Positions 43,469-55,714 of a stretch of DNA of 64,000 nucleotides are shown here, one piece after another (the first letter of the stretch is position 1; the number at the start of each line of letters is the position of its first letter). The notes beneath the pieces were generated by a model. That model was given only the letters and a program-made list of their open reading frames with translations. It was not told the DNA's origin and made no database searches. Source of the DNA: Channallabes apus. Its lineage: Eukaryota > Chordata > Actinopteri > Siluriformes > Clariidae. The position numbers were made by a program, and so were the translations under genes. The stretch is from positions 3,626,655 through 3,690,654 of the forward strand of contig CM060109.1 in assembly GCA_030522415.1 (NCBI GenBank). Reading direction: 5' to 3'.

Positions 43469-43874
43469 TTTGCATGTCCCGATGATCCTGGGAGCTATGT
43501 TGTCGGGGGCTTCATGCCCCTGGCAGGGTCACCCATGGCAATCTGGTCCTAGGTGAGGGAACAGACAAAGAGTGGTTCAAAAGACCTCTTATGATGAGTA
43601 AAAATCTTGGAAAACGTTTTCCCTCGCCCGGACGTGGGTCACCGGGGCCTCCCTCTGGAGCCAGGCCTGGAGGTGGGGCCCGATGGCGAGCGCCTGGTGG
43701 TTGGGCCTGCACCCATGGGGCCCGGCCGAGCACAGCCCGAAGAGGCAACGTGGGTCCCCCTTCCCATGGGCTCACCACCTGTAGGAGGGGCCAAAGAGGT
43801 CGGGTGCAGTGTAGGGCGGTAGCCGAAGACAGGGGCCTTGGCAATCTGATCCTCGGCTGCAGAAGCTGGCTCTA

Positions 43875-46709
43875 GGGACGTGGAATGTCACCTCTCTGGC
43901 GGGGAAGGAGCCTGAGCTAGTGTGTGAGGTTGAGAAGTTCTGGCTAGATATAGTTGGACTCACCTCGATGCACAGCTTGGACTCTGGAACCAGTCTTCTT
44001 GAGAGGGGCTGGACTCTCTTCTACTCTGGAGTTGCCACCGGTGAGAGGCGACGAGCAGGTGTGGGTATACTTATTGCCCCCCGGCTAGGGGCCTGTACAT
44101 TGGGGTTCACCGCAGTGGACGAGAGGGTGGCCTCTCTCCGCCTTCGGGTGGGGGGACGGATCCTTACTGTTGTTTGCGCTTATGCGCCGAACAGCAGTTT
44201 GGAGTACCCGCCCTTTTTGGGGTCTCTGGAGGGGACGCTGGAGAATGTCCGTCCTGGGGACTCCATCGTTCTGTTGGGGGACTTCAATGCTCACGTGGGC
44301 AATGACAGTGAGACCTGGAAGGGGGTGATTGGGATGAACGGCCCCCCCGATCTGATCCAGAGCGGTGTTTTGTTATTGGACTTCTGTGCTCGTCACGGAT
44401 TGTCCATAACGAACACCATGTTCAGGCATAAGGGTGTCCATATGTGCACCTGGCACCAGGACACCCTAGGCCGCTGTTTGATGATCGACTTTGTGGTCGT
44501 GTCGTCGGACTTGCGGCCACATGTCTTGGACACTCGGGTGAAGAGAGGGGCGGAGCTGTCAACTGATCACCACCTGGTGGTGAGTTGGCTTCATTGGCGG
44601 GGTAGGATGCCGGTCAGGCCTGGTAGACCCAAACATATTGTGAGGGTCTGCTGGGAACGTCTGACAGAGTCCCCTGTCAGGATGAGCTTCAACTCTCACC
44701 TCCGGCAAAGCTTCAACCGCGTCCTGGGGGAGGTGGGAGACATTGAGTCTGAATGGACTATGTTCTGCGCCTCCATTGTCGAGGCGGCCGACCGGAGCTG
44801 TGGCCGTAAGGTGGTCGGTGCCTGTCGCGGTGGCAACCCAAGAACCCGTTGGTGGACACCAGCGGTGAGGGATGCCATCAAGCTGAAGAAGGAGTCTTAC
44901 TGGGCCTTTTTGGCTGGTGGCACTCCGGAGGCAGCTGCTGGGTACTGGCAGGCCAAGCGGAATGCAGCTTCAGTGGTTACTGAGGCAAAAACCCAGGTGT
45001 GGGAGGAGTTTGGGGAGGCCATGGAGAATGACTTCCAGACGGCTTTGAAGAGATTCTGGTCCACCATCCGGCGTCTCAGGAGGGGAAAGCAGTGCACGGT
45101 CAACACAGTGTATAGTGGGATGGTGCGCTGCTGACCTCGACTCGTGACGTTGTGGGTCGGTGGGGGGAGTACTTCGAAGACCTCCTTAATTCCACCAACA
45201 TGCCTTCCGATGAGGAAGCAGAGTCTGGGGACATAGAGGTGGACTCTTCCATCTCTGGGGCCGAGGTGATCAAAAGGCTCCGTGGTGGCGGGGCCCAGGG
45301 AGTGGCTGTGGTTGACACGTCTCTGCAACATTGCATGGACATCGGGGACAGTGCCTCTGGACTGGCAAACTGGGGTGGTGGTCCCCCTCTTCAAGAAGGG
45401 GGACCGGAGAGTGTGTTCCAACTACAGAGGGATCACACTCCTCAGCCTCCCCGGGAAAGTCTATTCAGGGGTCCTGGAAAGGAAGGTCCGTCGGATAGTC
45501 GAACCTCGGATTCAGGAGGAGCAGTGTTGTTGTCGTCCAGGTCGCGGAACAGTGGACCAGCTCTACACCCTTAGCAGGGTCCTGGAGGGGGCATGGGAGT
45601 TTGCCCAACCAGTCTACATGTGCTTTGTGGACTTGGAGAAGGCATTCGACCGTGTCCCTCGGGGAGTCCTGTGGGGGGTACTCCAGGAGTATGGGATATC
45701 GGATTCCCTGTTAAGGGCTGTCCGGTCCCTGTACAACCGGTGTCGGAGCTTGGTCTGCATTGCCGGTAGTAAGTCGGACCTGTTTCCGGTGAGAGTAGGA
45801 CTCCGACAGGGCTGCCCTTCGTCACCGATCCTGTTCATAATTTTTATGGACAGGACTTCTAGGCGCAGCCAGGGCGTTGAGGGGGTACAGTTTGGTGGGC
45901 TCAGGATTGGGTCACTGCTTTTTGCAGATGACGTTGTTCTGTTGGCCTCATCATCCTGCGACCTACAGCTCTCACTGGATCGGTTCGCAGCCGAGTGTGA
46001 AGCGGCTGGGATGAGAATCAGCACCTCCAAATCTAAGGCCATGGTCCTCAGCCGGAAAAGGGTGGAGTGCCCTTTCAGGGTTGGGAGTGAGATCCTGCCC
46101 CAAGTGGAGGAGTTTAAGTATGTCGGGGTCTTGTTCACGAGTGAGGGTAAAATGGAACAGGAGATCGACAGGCGGATCGGCGCAGCATCTGCAGTGATGC
46201 GGGCTCTGTATTGGTCTGTCGTGGTGAAGAATGAGCTGAGCCAAAAGGCAAAGCTCTCAATTTACCGGTCGATCTACGTTCCTACCCTCACCTATGGTCA
46301 TGAGCTGTGGGTAGTGACCGAAAGAACAAGATCGCGAATACAAGCGGCCGAAATGAGTTTCCTCCGCAGGGTGTCTGGGCTCTCCCTTAGAGATACGGTG
46401 AGAAGGTCGGTCATCCGGGAGGGGCTCAGAGTAGAGCCGCTGCTCCTCCGCATCGAGAGGAGCCAGATGAGGTGGCTTGGGCGTCTATTTAGGATGCCCC
46501 CTGGACGCCTCCCTTGTGAGGTGTTCCGGACACGCCCCACCGGAAAGAGACCCCGAGGAAGACCCAGGACACGCTGGAGGGACTATGTCTCTCGGCCGGC
46601 CTGGGAACGCCTTAGGATCCCCCAGGAAGAGCTGGAAGAAGTGGCCAGGGAGAGGGAAGTCTGGGCATCCATGCTGAAGCTGCTGCCCCTGCGACCCGAC
46701 CTCGGATAA
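43875..46709 (+). pseudogene. RTE LINE polyprotein: endonuclease and reverse transcriptase
   Basis: Endonuclease to reverse transcriptase in one protein. It starts around [15 protein letters not shown] (43872; no ATG chosen), then [34 protein letters not shown] and [11 protein letters not shown] 1-bp loss near 45117 shifts the frame. A deletion of about 50 bp near 45275-45300 removes the KAPGxDxIRPE block and shifts it again. From 45290 on the frame is open to 46709: GVVVPLFKKGDRRVCSNYRG, FVDLEKAFDRVPR, GLRQGCPSSPILF and LFADDVVLLA with the catalytic FADD, then the C-terminal R-rich end. The RT core residues are intact; inactivation is by the two frame changes. Confidence 0.92.
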
Positions 46710-46956
46710 GCGGAAGAAAATGGTTGGATGGATGTATGGATAATGTAAATGATTTAAAAAGTTCTGGGAAAGTAAAAAAGGATATAATAATAATAAATAA
46801 ATACAACATTATAGCATGGTCTTGGCCAAAAGAACAAGACTTCACATTAGATTCTTTCGGTGCACTTTAGATAGAAATTGTAAAAGTCTTTCTGGTTTGG
46901 TCTTGCAGAATAGGTTTTTTAAATCTTAGTCTGGTAGTAATTGTTTTCTTAGAGTA

Positions 46957-47455
46957 TTAAAACTTTTTTGGAGCTTCTTCATCTTTTAATAAATACGCAT
47001 GGGTAAAATTTGTATGGCCTATATGGCACCTTGTATATACGTCCTGGTCATGTCTTGATTTGAAGGGGTGATAGCTTCTTTTTCCTACCACTGGGTTTAT
47101 TTCAAATAATTTGTTGTTTTGGTACTGTTCCCATTCTGCTTGCCATTTATTTGACATATATTGATTTATCAGTGGTTTGAGGTCAGAGGGTGGGATTTGG
47201 CATACGCTAATAGTTTCTGTAAGGGCTTGTCTTGCTGCCATATCAGCTTGTTCATTTCCCAGTATTCCACTATGTCCTGGGATCCAGTAGAAGATAATAT
47301 TGTGATGGTTCTTCTGTAGTTGGTTTCCGTTGATTAATATACCAGTGATTATTGGCTAATTTGTTTTCATAGAGTCCAAAGCTTATAAGCAGGATTTTGA
47401 ATCAGTGAATACTAAGGCATTTTGTTCCCTTTCTTTTTCAATGTGTTCCAGAGTA
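46957..47455 (-). pseudogene. I/Nimb-type LINE, RNase H and C-terminus
   Basis: On the minus strand the RNase H end reads FTDSKS (47418 region), then FYWIPGHSGILGNEQADMAA, followed by the WQAEWEQYQNNKLFEINPV and LTRCHIGHTNFTHAYL-like C-terminal block ending at 46957. RNase H in a LINE is characteristic of the I superclade (I, Nimb). Stops occur at about 47400 and 47350. This is the 3' part of the same family whose earlier parts lie at 56520-57077 and 61721-63235. Confidence 0.8.
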
Positions 47456-47812
47456 AGTAACAGAGCCCCACCACAAGTGAATGAATGTGACCATAAGCAG
47501 GATGATCATTTATTCTGGAGTTGGTAAAGGAGCTATGCGCGCACCAGAAAATGGCAAAGGCAGCAGGGGCACAGTATACTAAGCTGTTTATAAAGTAGTG
47601 TAGGGTTTACATATAATTAAGACAATGAAGGAAGGACATTTTAATGTGAACACAATGCCAACGCATCCTTCACCATTAATATGTAATGTTTAGCTCTGGG
47701 TCAGATTTGTATCGAATCTTTAACGATTCCGGTTAATTTGATTAACTGAATCAAAATTTACCGATTATGAGCAATGTAACAAGATCTGTGCAAATGTTTA
47801 GGCTTTAAAATA
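47456..47812. other. no gene seen
   Basis: About 360 bp between the RNase H fragment and the second L2-a copy. No element recognised. Confidence 0.4.
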
Positions 47813-50800
47813 CCAAATGAATATTTTGGTCTGAATTGAGTCTACTTCGTCAGGATATTTCTATAAGCACGAGCCCCGTCTAATTGGTCGCGGTGGTGGT
47901 GTCGCCACTATCTACAATGATGTACTCATTGTTACCCAGAAAATAAGGCCCAGGTTTAATTCATTTGAAGTGCTTATCATTAATGTTGCACTCAATGAAA
48001 TACGTAATAAACCCTTGCTATATTTTACCCTGGCCACCGTGTACAGACCCCCGGGGCCATATGGCGATTTTCTTAAAGAATTTGGACATCTGCTATCAGA
48101 CCTATTGGTTAACTCTGACAAAGTGTTGATAGTAGGAGACTTTAATATTCAATATTCATGTAGATGATGCTAACGACGCTTTAGCACTCACATTTATGGA
48201 TTTACTAAATTCCTTTGGGGTTAAACAAAATATAATTGGAGCAACTCACCGCTTTAATCATACGCTAGATTTAATTATATCCCATGGTATAGATGTCTCT
48301 AATATAGAGATCATACCTCAAAGTGATGATATCACAGATCATCACCTCCTGACATATACTCTACCCGTAGAACAGATTAGCTGTGTCTCCCCACGTTATT
48401 AATCTGTTAGAAATATGAATCCCACTACTAAAGACAGATTCACAAGTAATCTGCCGGATCTGTCCCAATTTCTTATTAGACCCCTAAATGCAGATGATCT
48501 AGATGAAGTGACTAGCAGCATGGGCACTATTTTTACCAGTACATTAGACACTGTTGCTCCCATCAGATTAAAAAAAGTCAGAGATAAAACATTTGCACCG
48601 TGGTACAACAGTCATACTCGCACCCTAAAGAGAGCAACCCGTAACCTCGAGCGAAAATGGAGGAAAACTAAATTAGAAGTTTTTCGAATTGCGTATAAAG
48701 ACAGTATGTGCAGCTATAGACAGGCTCTAAAAACTGCTAGGACTGAGCATCTTAGCCAACTGATAGCAAGAAACCAAAACAATCCCAGGTTCTTATTTAG
48801 TACAGTGGCTCGCCTAACAAAACCTAAGATGCCCGCAGAGTATCCCACCACAGTTTAGAAGTGAAGACTTTATGGACTTCTTTAATGACAAAATCAATAA
48901 TATCAGGAAGAAAATAATGGAGGTTCAACCTCTAATAGTATCGCACGATCCAATTCAGCCTATAGCTTCACATTTAGATTTTCACTGCTTTACAGGTATA
49001 GGACAGGAAGAGCTGTATAAACTCATCACCTCGGCTAAATCAACAATGTGCCTGTTAGACCCAATCCCAACCAGATTTTTAAAAGAAGTGATGCTTATGG
49101 TTGGAGAGCCTCTTCTAAACATTATTAATTCTTCATTACATCTAGGTCACGTCCCTAAACCAGCCGCTTCTTAAAAAATCTAATTTGGACGCGAATGAAA
49201 TAACAAATTACAGACCGATTTCTAACCTTCCGTTCATATCAAAAATACTAGAAAAAGTAGTATCAGCTCAAATATGCACATTCTTGCAGGATAACAACAT
49301 CCTTGAAGAATTTCAGTCAGGTTTCAGGCCCCATCATAGCACAGAAACTGCACTAGTTAAGATTACAAACGACTTGTTTTTAGCTTCAGACCAAGGCTGC
49401 ATCTCATTGCTAGTCCTGCTCGATCTTAGTGCTGCATTCGACACTATAGATCATAATATTCTCATAGATCGCTTACAAAATTATATAGGTATTCAGGTAC
49501 AGGCATTAAAATGGTTTTGATCTTACCTGTCTGATCGCTACCATTTTGTAGATCTAAATGGAGAACCGTCTGGTGTAATGCCAGTGAAATATGGGGTCCC
49601 ACAAGGGTCAGTTTTAGGACCTCTGTTGTTCTCAATATACATGCTTCCCTTGGGTAACATCATTAGAAGACATGGGATTAGTTTCCATTGTTATGCTGAT
49701 GATACCCAATTATATATCTCAACTAAACCAGACGAAATACCCAAGTTGTCTAGATTAACTGAGTGTGTCCAGGACATAAAAGATTGGATGACCAATAACT
49801 TTCTTTTATTAAATTCAGATAAGACAGAGATATTACTTATTGGCCCAAAAACCAGCACACAACAGCTTTCACAATTCAGCCTGCGCTTAGAAGGATGTAC
49901 TGTTACTACCAGCTCAGCAGTAAAAGACCTGGGCGTAATATTAGACAGTAACTTCTCTTTTGAAAATCACATTTCAAATATCACAAAAACAGCCTTTTTC
50001 CATCTTCGAAATATTGCTAAACTTAGGAACATCTTATCCGTATCTGATCCAGAAAAACTAGTTCATGCATTCATGACCTCCAGACTGGAATATTGTAATG
50101 CATTACTAGGTGGTTGTCCTGCATCCTCAATAAACAAGCTTCAGTTAATCCAAAATACAGCTGCCAGGGTTCTCACTAGATCCAGAAAATATGATCATAT
50201 AACCCCAATATTATCATCCCTGCACTGGCTACCTGTTCAGTCTAGAATAAATTACAAAATAGTATTACTTACATACAAGGCCTTAAATGGTTTAGCTCCC
50301 ACATACCTAACCGTCTTCTGATGCGCTACAATCCACCACGCGCCTTAAGATCACAAAGCTCCGGACTTCTGGTAGTTCCCAGAATTTCAAAATCTACAAA
50401 AGGGGGTAGGGCTTTTTCATATTTAGCTCCAAAGCTTTGGAATAGCCTTCCAGACAGTGTTCGGGGAGCAGACACGGTTTCTCAGTTAAAAAGTAGACTC
50501 AAGACGCATCTTTTTAATCTGGCATACACATAACTCATCCCATAATCTCATACTCCAGTACACCTATACCGAATGGCAACTACGCTAATTCTCCCCATCT
50601 GTTCTGTATTTCTCTACCCATCCCGAGGCATCGGGAGATTTTGCCAGCTTCAGTAGACAAAGGCCGACCCTGCGAGGTTCCTGAGGCATCCAGAGAAGGA
50701 CCAGCTCCAGCTGGATTCAGCTTTATGATGGTTGGAGCTACACATGCTGCTCCTGTGCTTCCAGTGATCCAGACCTCATCTGCCCTCTGCACCTACTGAC

Positions 50801-51033
50801 TCGTCCCTATGCTGAACTGGTCTTCATGTCAATTTAAATAATTTCTGTCATATTGAATTTTCACCTGCACAACACACAAGATGTTATATCATTTCTTTCT
50901 GTTATCGCCCAAATGAGGATGGGTTCCCTGTTGAGTCTGGTTCCTCTCAAGGTTTCTTCCTAATGCCATCTCAGGGAGTTTTTCCTTGCCACCGTCGCCA
51001 TCACCCTTGGCTTGCTCATCAGAGAAATTTCGT
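47813..51033 (+). mobile_element. L2-a LINE, copy 2, truncated at both ends
   Basis: Plus-strand copy of the L2-a family, highly similar (about 97 percent by eye) to the copy at 16198-21260. It begins inside the endonuclease region (CCAAATGAATATTTTGG) and stops at CATCAGAGAAATTTCGTTC in the 3' UTR, before the tail. Confidence 0.92.
47830..50533 (+). pseudogene. L2-a ORF2, copy 2, broken
   Basis: Same protein as ORF2 at 16999-19959, from residue about 88 to the end. Lesions compared with that copy: an 8-bp duplication in the GDFNIH region (about 48150), TAA at 48400, a frameshift near 48840, a roughly 25-bp deletion near 49160, a TGA at 49518 in place of the Arg codon after KWF, and an out-of-frame stop near 50320. 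YADD (about 49699) and the endonuclease motifs remain recognisable. It is a recently inactivated copy. Confidence 0.9.
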
Positions 51034-52247
51034 TCTCATCCGTGGGTTCGCCTCCAGCGAAGGGAATCACGGCATTGCTGATTGGTTGGTGCGCTGTTGT
51101 AGAGATGACGTCTTTCGGGAAAGCCCTTCGGTGAGGTGTTGGTTGCCTGGTTACCGATGGCTGCGCTCTGGAACTTCTCCTGAGGTTTCCTTTCGTTGCG
51201 GGACCTTGGAGTTCTGGCACGAAGTCTCGTTGAGAGTTCTTGAAGAGCAGATGACGCCAGCAGTGGTGGCGAGGCGCCCGCAAGGGTGGAAGCCCGAGCT
51301 GCTTGGAAGATGTTGTAGGTTCCAGTCGTGCTGTTTTTCTTTTTTTCAAACTCTTACTCCTTTGGGTTTTTGTCTCTTCGGGGTCAGTCCGTCCCATGGG
51401 TGATTGGTCCAATCGGATGTGGTTGCGGGACTTATCCTCCTGTTGTGCATAAATTAGCCTGGTGTTTCGGCTGTCACGTGTGACCCATCCGGTTGGAGTT
51501 TTTAATACTTTTTATAAAGTAATTTTGCATGTCCTCTGTTCATGCTACCAATTTCCCGTGTTCACCAACATTCTTGAAATAAAGCCAGCTTGAGATTGAC
51601 ACCAAACAATACATATCTTACCCACTCATTCCTTCCTTTATCTAATAAAAGGGGTTTGTAAATGCTGATTACACCTTTAAAGTAAGAGCAGAATAATAAA
51701 ACATATACACAGGAAAAAAACGTTACTGAGTAAATATATGCAAATACGTTTTGCCCTACTGGCACACTTTAAAATTTTTTAAATAGTGTCCATGCCTTTT
51801 TAAAAGGCATGTCTTCCGGAGGTCAAGAGAGTGTCAAGGTGTGACGTGGTCATTCTCACCCCAGCTCGCGGTGAAGATGTAAAACTGTCTGCTTTGTTTT
51901 CCGGATCGCCAATTTACACCCTTGGTTTTGGGGTCTACTTCAAAGCATCTAGCCTTGTGAAGTTCTTGCAGCTTCGTCTCACAGACGCTCATATCTGATC
52001 GCGAATCAGATAAGCTTATCGGGATGGCGACATGCATGCTGGGAGAAGGTCTCTGGACTGTGGTCCGTTGATTGCTCTCTCTGGAGCCCCTTTATTCGCT
52101 ACAGTAGACACTGTTTTTTTTTTGCATTTTGTAATCTCTCTCATGTTTACCTTGTACGGTACAATGTATATTCATTTTTTATGAATTACTGTAAATAAAT
52201 TACATACCTATGAGATGCGGGCACATACATACACAAACTCTTCGTAC
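51034..52247. other. no gene recognised
   Basis: About 1.2 kb with moderate GC at 51030-51480. An AATAAAGCC is present near 51578. A 67-codon open frame at 51834-52037 (minus) has no recognisable family. Possibly the remains of an LTR element, not proven. Confidence 0.35.
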
Positions 52248-52914
52248 TGTTAACGACCTCTAGGGGTTAGCCGCAACAGAAAGAGAGAACTAAATGAGCT
52301 TACACCAGAGAGATGTTTAATTTGTTTATTTTCAATTTTTCTTTGCATGGGATTTATCTTCAGGGGGGTGTTCTTCGTACGTCGCGTGATACATCCGGGA
52401 TGAATTGACGCATCTAAGATGAGATCATCGTGCTAATTAAGACCTGGCTAAGTTGGTTCTTCGAGCACACCTGTTGTTGATGATTAGTATGGCCGGATTG
52501 AGTTGTCTAGGATTATTGCGCATTCGTGCGTTGGTTTAAAAGGCGATATGCATCGACAGTAGAAACACTGATCACAAGCCCTTTGGTTGGTTGACGAAAT
52601 GACAAAAGAACAAGCTCAATTTTTTTTTGTAACACCTGTTATGCGCTGAAATGCCTCCCCCCCCCCCCCCACGTGTTATGCACTGAAATGCTTCCCTGCC
52701 ATGGATCCCCCCCCCCACCACCACCACACACACATAATCGCTATATATATATATATTTGCATATTCATGACGAACCCCAGAAAAATAAATGTGTTACAAA
52801 ATAAACATTATACAAGAATTTGAATTAATGGTCTTGAGGGCTGTCTCGTGCCTAGAGTTTACTATAATAATAAAAAACCTATGAATTTATGTTCTAATAT
52901 AATATTTGATAGCA

Positions 52915-52980
<66 letters not shown>

Positions 52981-53873
52981 GTATGCATGCAAGATACTTT
53001 TCTTTCCCCACGTGAGTCAGTCCACGTCAGTCGTGCACTTTAACCAATCAGATGTGACCTCACTATTTCAACCAATCATAACCCGGCAGGAGCGCAGCCT
53101 TAATCCTGTTTACATGAAATAAACCTGCTACCGAGCAGGATCAAGCTTACGGACATGTTGCTATGACAGCAAATGCGAGATGAGCATCGAAGAACGAAAC
53201 AATCCAAGATCAGGACAAATCCACAACAATCAAATCCAATTAACTGAGTTAGCGACGTATGAAGAACACCCCCCAGGGGAAGACCAGGCCAAAACAATAA
53301 ACAAAACAGACTTTGTTTTAAACCTAAATAACCTGAATTTGAATGAAAGTAAACAAAATACAAATTAGCTTACCTGTCTCCCTAAACAATAAACAGAGTG
53401 AAAATATATACAAAAAGAAACGGCGTCTAACCCCCTACTTCCCGTATGAAAAGAGTTAAATTATTTACAAACTATTTACAAAAAACTTCATAGTCAAAAC
53501 AGGCAAAGGTTCAGATAAACAGGAGAGTCAGTCAATACAGAGTTTAACAAAGACAACACAAACTATAACACACAAACTCTCTTTCTCTCTGGCACAACAC
53601 TCAAAAACAAACGACAAAACATACGACAGTCAATCAGAATTTCGAAACAAGCACACGACAGGTCAAAATCAACAAGGCTCAAAAATGGGCCCAGGCTGAG
53701 TGTTTGGGGTGGTCCTTATATCAGGATATGATGTAGAGTAGGACCAATCCGGAGCTCCAGCTGATTAACAGGCCACACCCACCTAAAATGGACAAGTCCA
53801 ACACAGGAGCAGACAGAGAAATCTGACAGACAAATACAAAATACAAATCACAAAGCACATCAGAATCATAACA
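52248..53873 (-). repeat. Gypsy-2 3' LTR, interrupted by a MITE
   Basis: TG...CA termini, TATAAGGACC TATA-like motif near 53725 (minus strand), and AT-rich R/U5. The MITE insertion splits it between CTTCCCCT and TGAAGATAAATCCC. A different family from the LTRs at 9913 and 23155. Confidence 0.75.
52363..53274. mobile_element. non-autonomous TIR element, second member, 912 bp
   Basis: Termini GGGGGGTGTTCTTCGTACGT and, at the right, GACGTATGAAGAACACCCCCC form perfect inverted ends in the outer 14 bp. Interior blocks (TTGACGAAATGACAAAAGA; GGACATGTTGCTATGACAGC) match the copy at 4409-5425. It contains a C-run, a TA microsatellite (52918-52978) and no transposase. It is inserted in the Gypsy-2 LTR. 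Confidence 0.85.
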
Positions 53874-53970
53874 CCCCCAACCATAAAATAAAACATGTAA
53901 TGTTTTACTGGTTTACACGTGACAGTGAATCAGCAATTACATTTTCAACACCTTTTTTGTGGCATATTTT

Positions 53971-54550
53971 CTAATTGTAACTCTGACTAATCAGGGACCA
54001 TCGCATTAAACGATGATTGGCATTTGACATTTGTTGGAGAAAGGTAAGAGGATTATGATCTGTGAAAACGATAACAGGCTGTACAGTCGAACCAATATAC
54101 ACCTCGAAATATTGCAAGGCAAGGATTAAATCAAGGGCTTCTTTTTCAATAGTACTGTAGCTCATTTGATGTTTAAGGAACTTTTTTGAAAAGAAACTGA
54201 TTGGATGGTTCAAACCATCGTCTCCGGTTTGCAACAACACAGCACCGGCACCTGTACCACTAGCATCCACTTCCAACAGAAATTGCTTTTCAAAATGAGG
54301 GACTACAAGCACTGGAGCACTACAAAGCAGAGTTTTCAAAGTGTCAAAAGCAGTCTGACATACAGGTGTCCACTTTAAAGAAACAGATTTACAAAGTAAC
54401 GCCGTGAGATGACTGGCCACCACAGAAAAGTTTTTACAAAAACAGCAATAATAACCGGTCATGCCAAGAAATCGCCGAAGCTCTCTCTTGTTCTTGGGGG
54501 CCGGAAAATCGAGGATAGCTTGGATCTTCGAATTTAGGGGACGAACCTGA
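53971..54550 (-). pseudogene. Gypsy-2 reverse transcriptase end and RNase H
   Basis: On the minus strand the frame starts VRPLNSKIQAILDFPAPKN then RELRRFLGMTGYY (RT connection), followed by RNase H: LLEVDASGTGAGAVLLQ, HPISFFSKKF, EKEALDLILALQYFEVY and FTDHNPLTFL. A TAG at 53971 interrupts the end. The following ADSLSRV motif lies just before the polypurine tract. The RT core with YxDD is missing on the 5' side and integrase is missing on the 3' side. Confidence 0.88.
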
Positions 54551-54881
54551 CTATTGTGACCTGATTACTATCATTTAATTACATATCACTGGAGCGTGAA
54601 AAAAATTAACTCGAATTTTTTTTATATTTATTATAATCATTATTAAAAATAGGACACAATAATTTACATTTCAACTTAATTTAGAGATCCTTACAGTAGT
54701 ATTATATAGGCTTGTAATCTGTAAAAAAATAAATAAATAAAATAACTACATCTCCATACATCTTGTAAATTAATCGATTTATTTTCGATGTTATAAACAT
54801 TTCAATACGTTATATATTTTATAATGGTATTAGTTTTTGTTTCAATAAATATTTTATATTTAATATCCGTAGCGTAATATA
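54551..54881. other. AT-rich DNA, no gene seen
   Basis: About 330 bp of AT-rich DNA between Gypsy-2 and Tc1-C with no features. Confidence 0.4.
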
Positions 54882-55669
54882 CTTAGCAAAAAAAGAAATG
54901 CCCCTTTTTCAGGACTGTATTTCAACAATAATGTTGTACAAATCCAAATAACTTTACAGATCTTCATTGTAAAGGGTTTAAACAATGTTTTCCATGCATG
55001 TTCAATTAACCATAATTAATTAATTAACATGCACCTGTGGAATGGTCGTTAAGATCTTAACAGCTTACAGAAAGTAGGCATTTAAGGTCACAGTTCTAAA
55101 AACGCAGGACACTAAAGCGACTTGTCTACCGACTGTGAAAAACACCCAAAGAAAGATACCCAGGGTCCCTGCTCATCTGCGTGAACGTGCATCAGGCATG
55201 CTGCAGGGAGGCATGAGGACTGCTGATGTGGCTAGGGCAACAGCGCTACAGGGAGACAGGAAGGACAGCTGATCATCCTCACAGTGGAAGACCACGTGTA
55301 ACAACACCTGCACAGGATGGGTACATCCGAATATCACACCTGCGTGACAGGTACAGGATGGCCACAACAACTGCCCGAGTCACACCAGGAACACACAATC
55401 CCTCCATCTCACAGCAAGAACTGACAAATCTGGTCCAGTCCATGAGGAGGAGATGCACTGCAGTACTTCAAGCAGCGGGTGGCCACACCAGATATTGACT
55501 GGTACTGACTGATTTTGAGCCTCCCTTCATTCAGGGACACATTGGGAAACATTTTTACTTTGTCTTATGGTGTTGACTCTTTTAGTGTTCATACAAATAT
55601 TTACACATTAAGTTTACTGAAAGTAGAAACAGTTGAAAGTCAGAGGGCGTTTCTTTTTTTGCTGAGTGT
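54882..55669 (+). mobile_element. Tc1-like transposon (Tc1-C), internally deleted
   Basis: Termini CTTAGCAAAAAAAGAAATGCCC and, reversed at the right, CACTCAGCAAAAAAAGAAACG are inverted repeats, with TA on both sides (54880-54881, 55670-55671). Length 788 bp against about 1.6 kb for a full member, so about half is missing. Confidence 0.9.
55140..55498 (+). pseudogene. Tc1-C transposase: DNA-binding domain joined to C-terminus
   Basis: RVPAHLRERASGMLQGGMRT starts the helix-turn-helix half, but the first part and the part after about 55226 lie in different frames. From there RYRETGRTADHPHSGRPRVT continues to HNPSIS and is followed directly by LTNLVQSMRRRCTAVLQAAG and GGHTRY, the extreme C-terminus. 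The whole catalytic DDE region is deleted, leaving a DNA-binding domain with a short tail. Confidence 0.88.
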
Positions 55670-55714
55670 ATTTCCACAGCAGCAGCAACAGGTATCCGAG
55701 GAGCTTATGTTACC

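Larger units (their letters stand above)
43431..46739 (+). mobile_element. RTE-clade LINE (Expander/Rex3-like), near full length
   Basis: 3.3 kb, plus strand, with a perfect 11-bp target duplication ATAATGTAAAT at 43420-43430 and 46740-46750. The 5' end GCCCCTCCTTGAACC opens with a hairpin. The 3' end is AGCGGAAGAAAATGGTTGG then GATGGATG, the tail of this very common fish family. High GC compared with its surroundings. The clade name is from family memory. Confidence 0.9.
52248..54550 (-). mobile_element. Gypsy element remnant 2: LTR, polypurine tract and pol piece
   Basis: On the minus strand: pol RT/RNase H (54550 to about 53900), a polypurine tract (TGGTTGGGGG, 53874-53884), then an LTR from TGTTATGATTCTG (53873) to GTCGTTAACA (52248). 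The LTR termini TGTTA/TAACA are perfectly inverted. Net LTR length is about 713 bp after removing the MITE at 52363-53274. Integrase is absent: RNase H runs almost directly into the tract. The 5' half of the element is missing. Confidence 0.8.

Noticed and set aside
43512..43875. Pro/Arg-rich open frames on both strands at the RTE 5' end
   Set aside because: Non-coding leader of the RTE LINE; high GC keeps frames open by chance.
50960..51412. Open frames of about 150 codons on both strands
   Set aside because: They cross the end of the L2-a 3' UTR and GC-richer flank; no recognisable domain on either strand.
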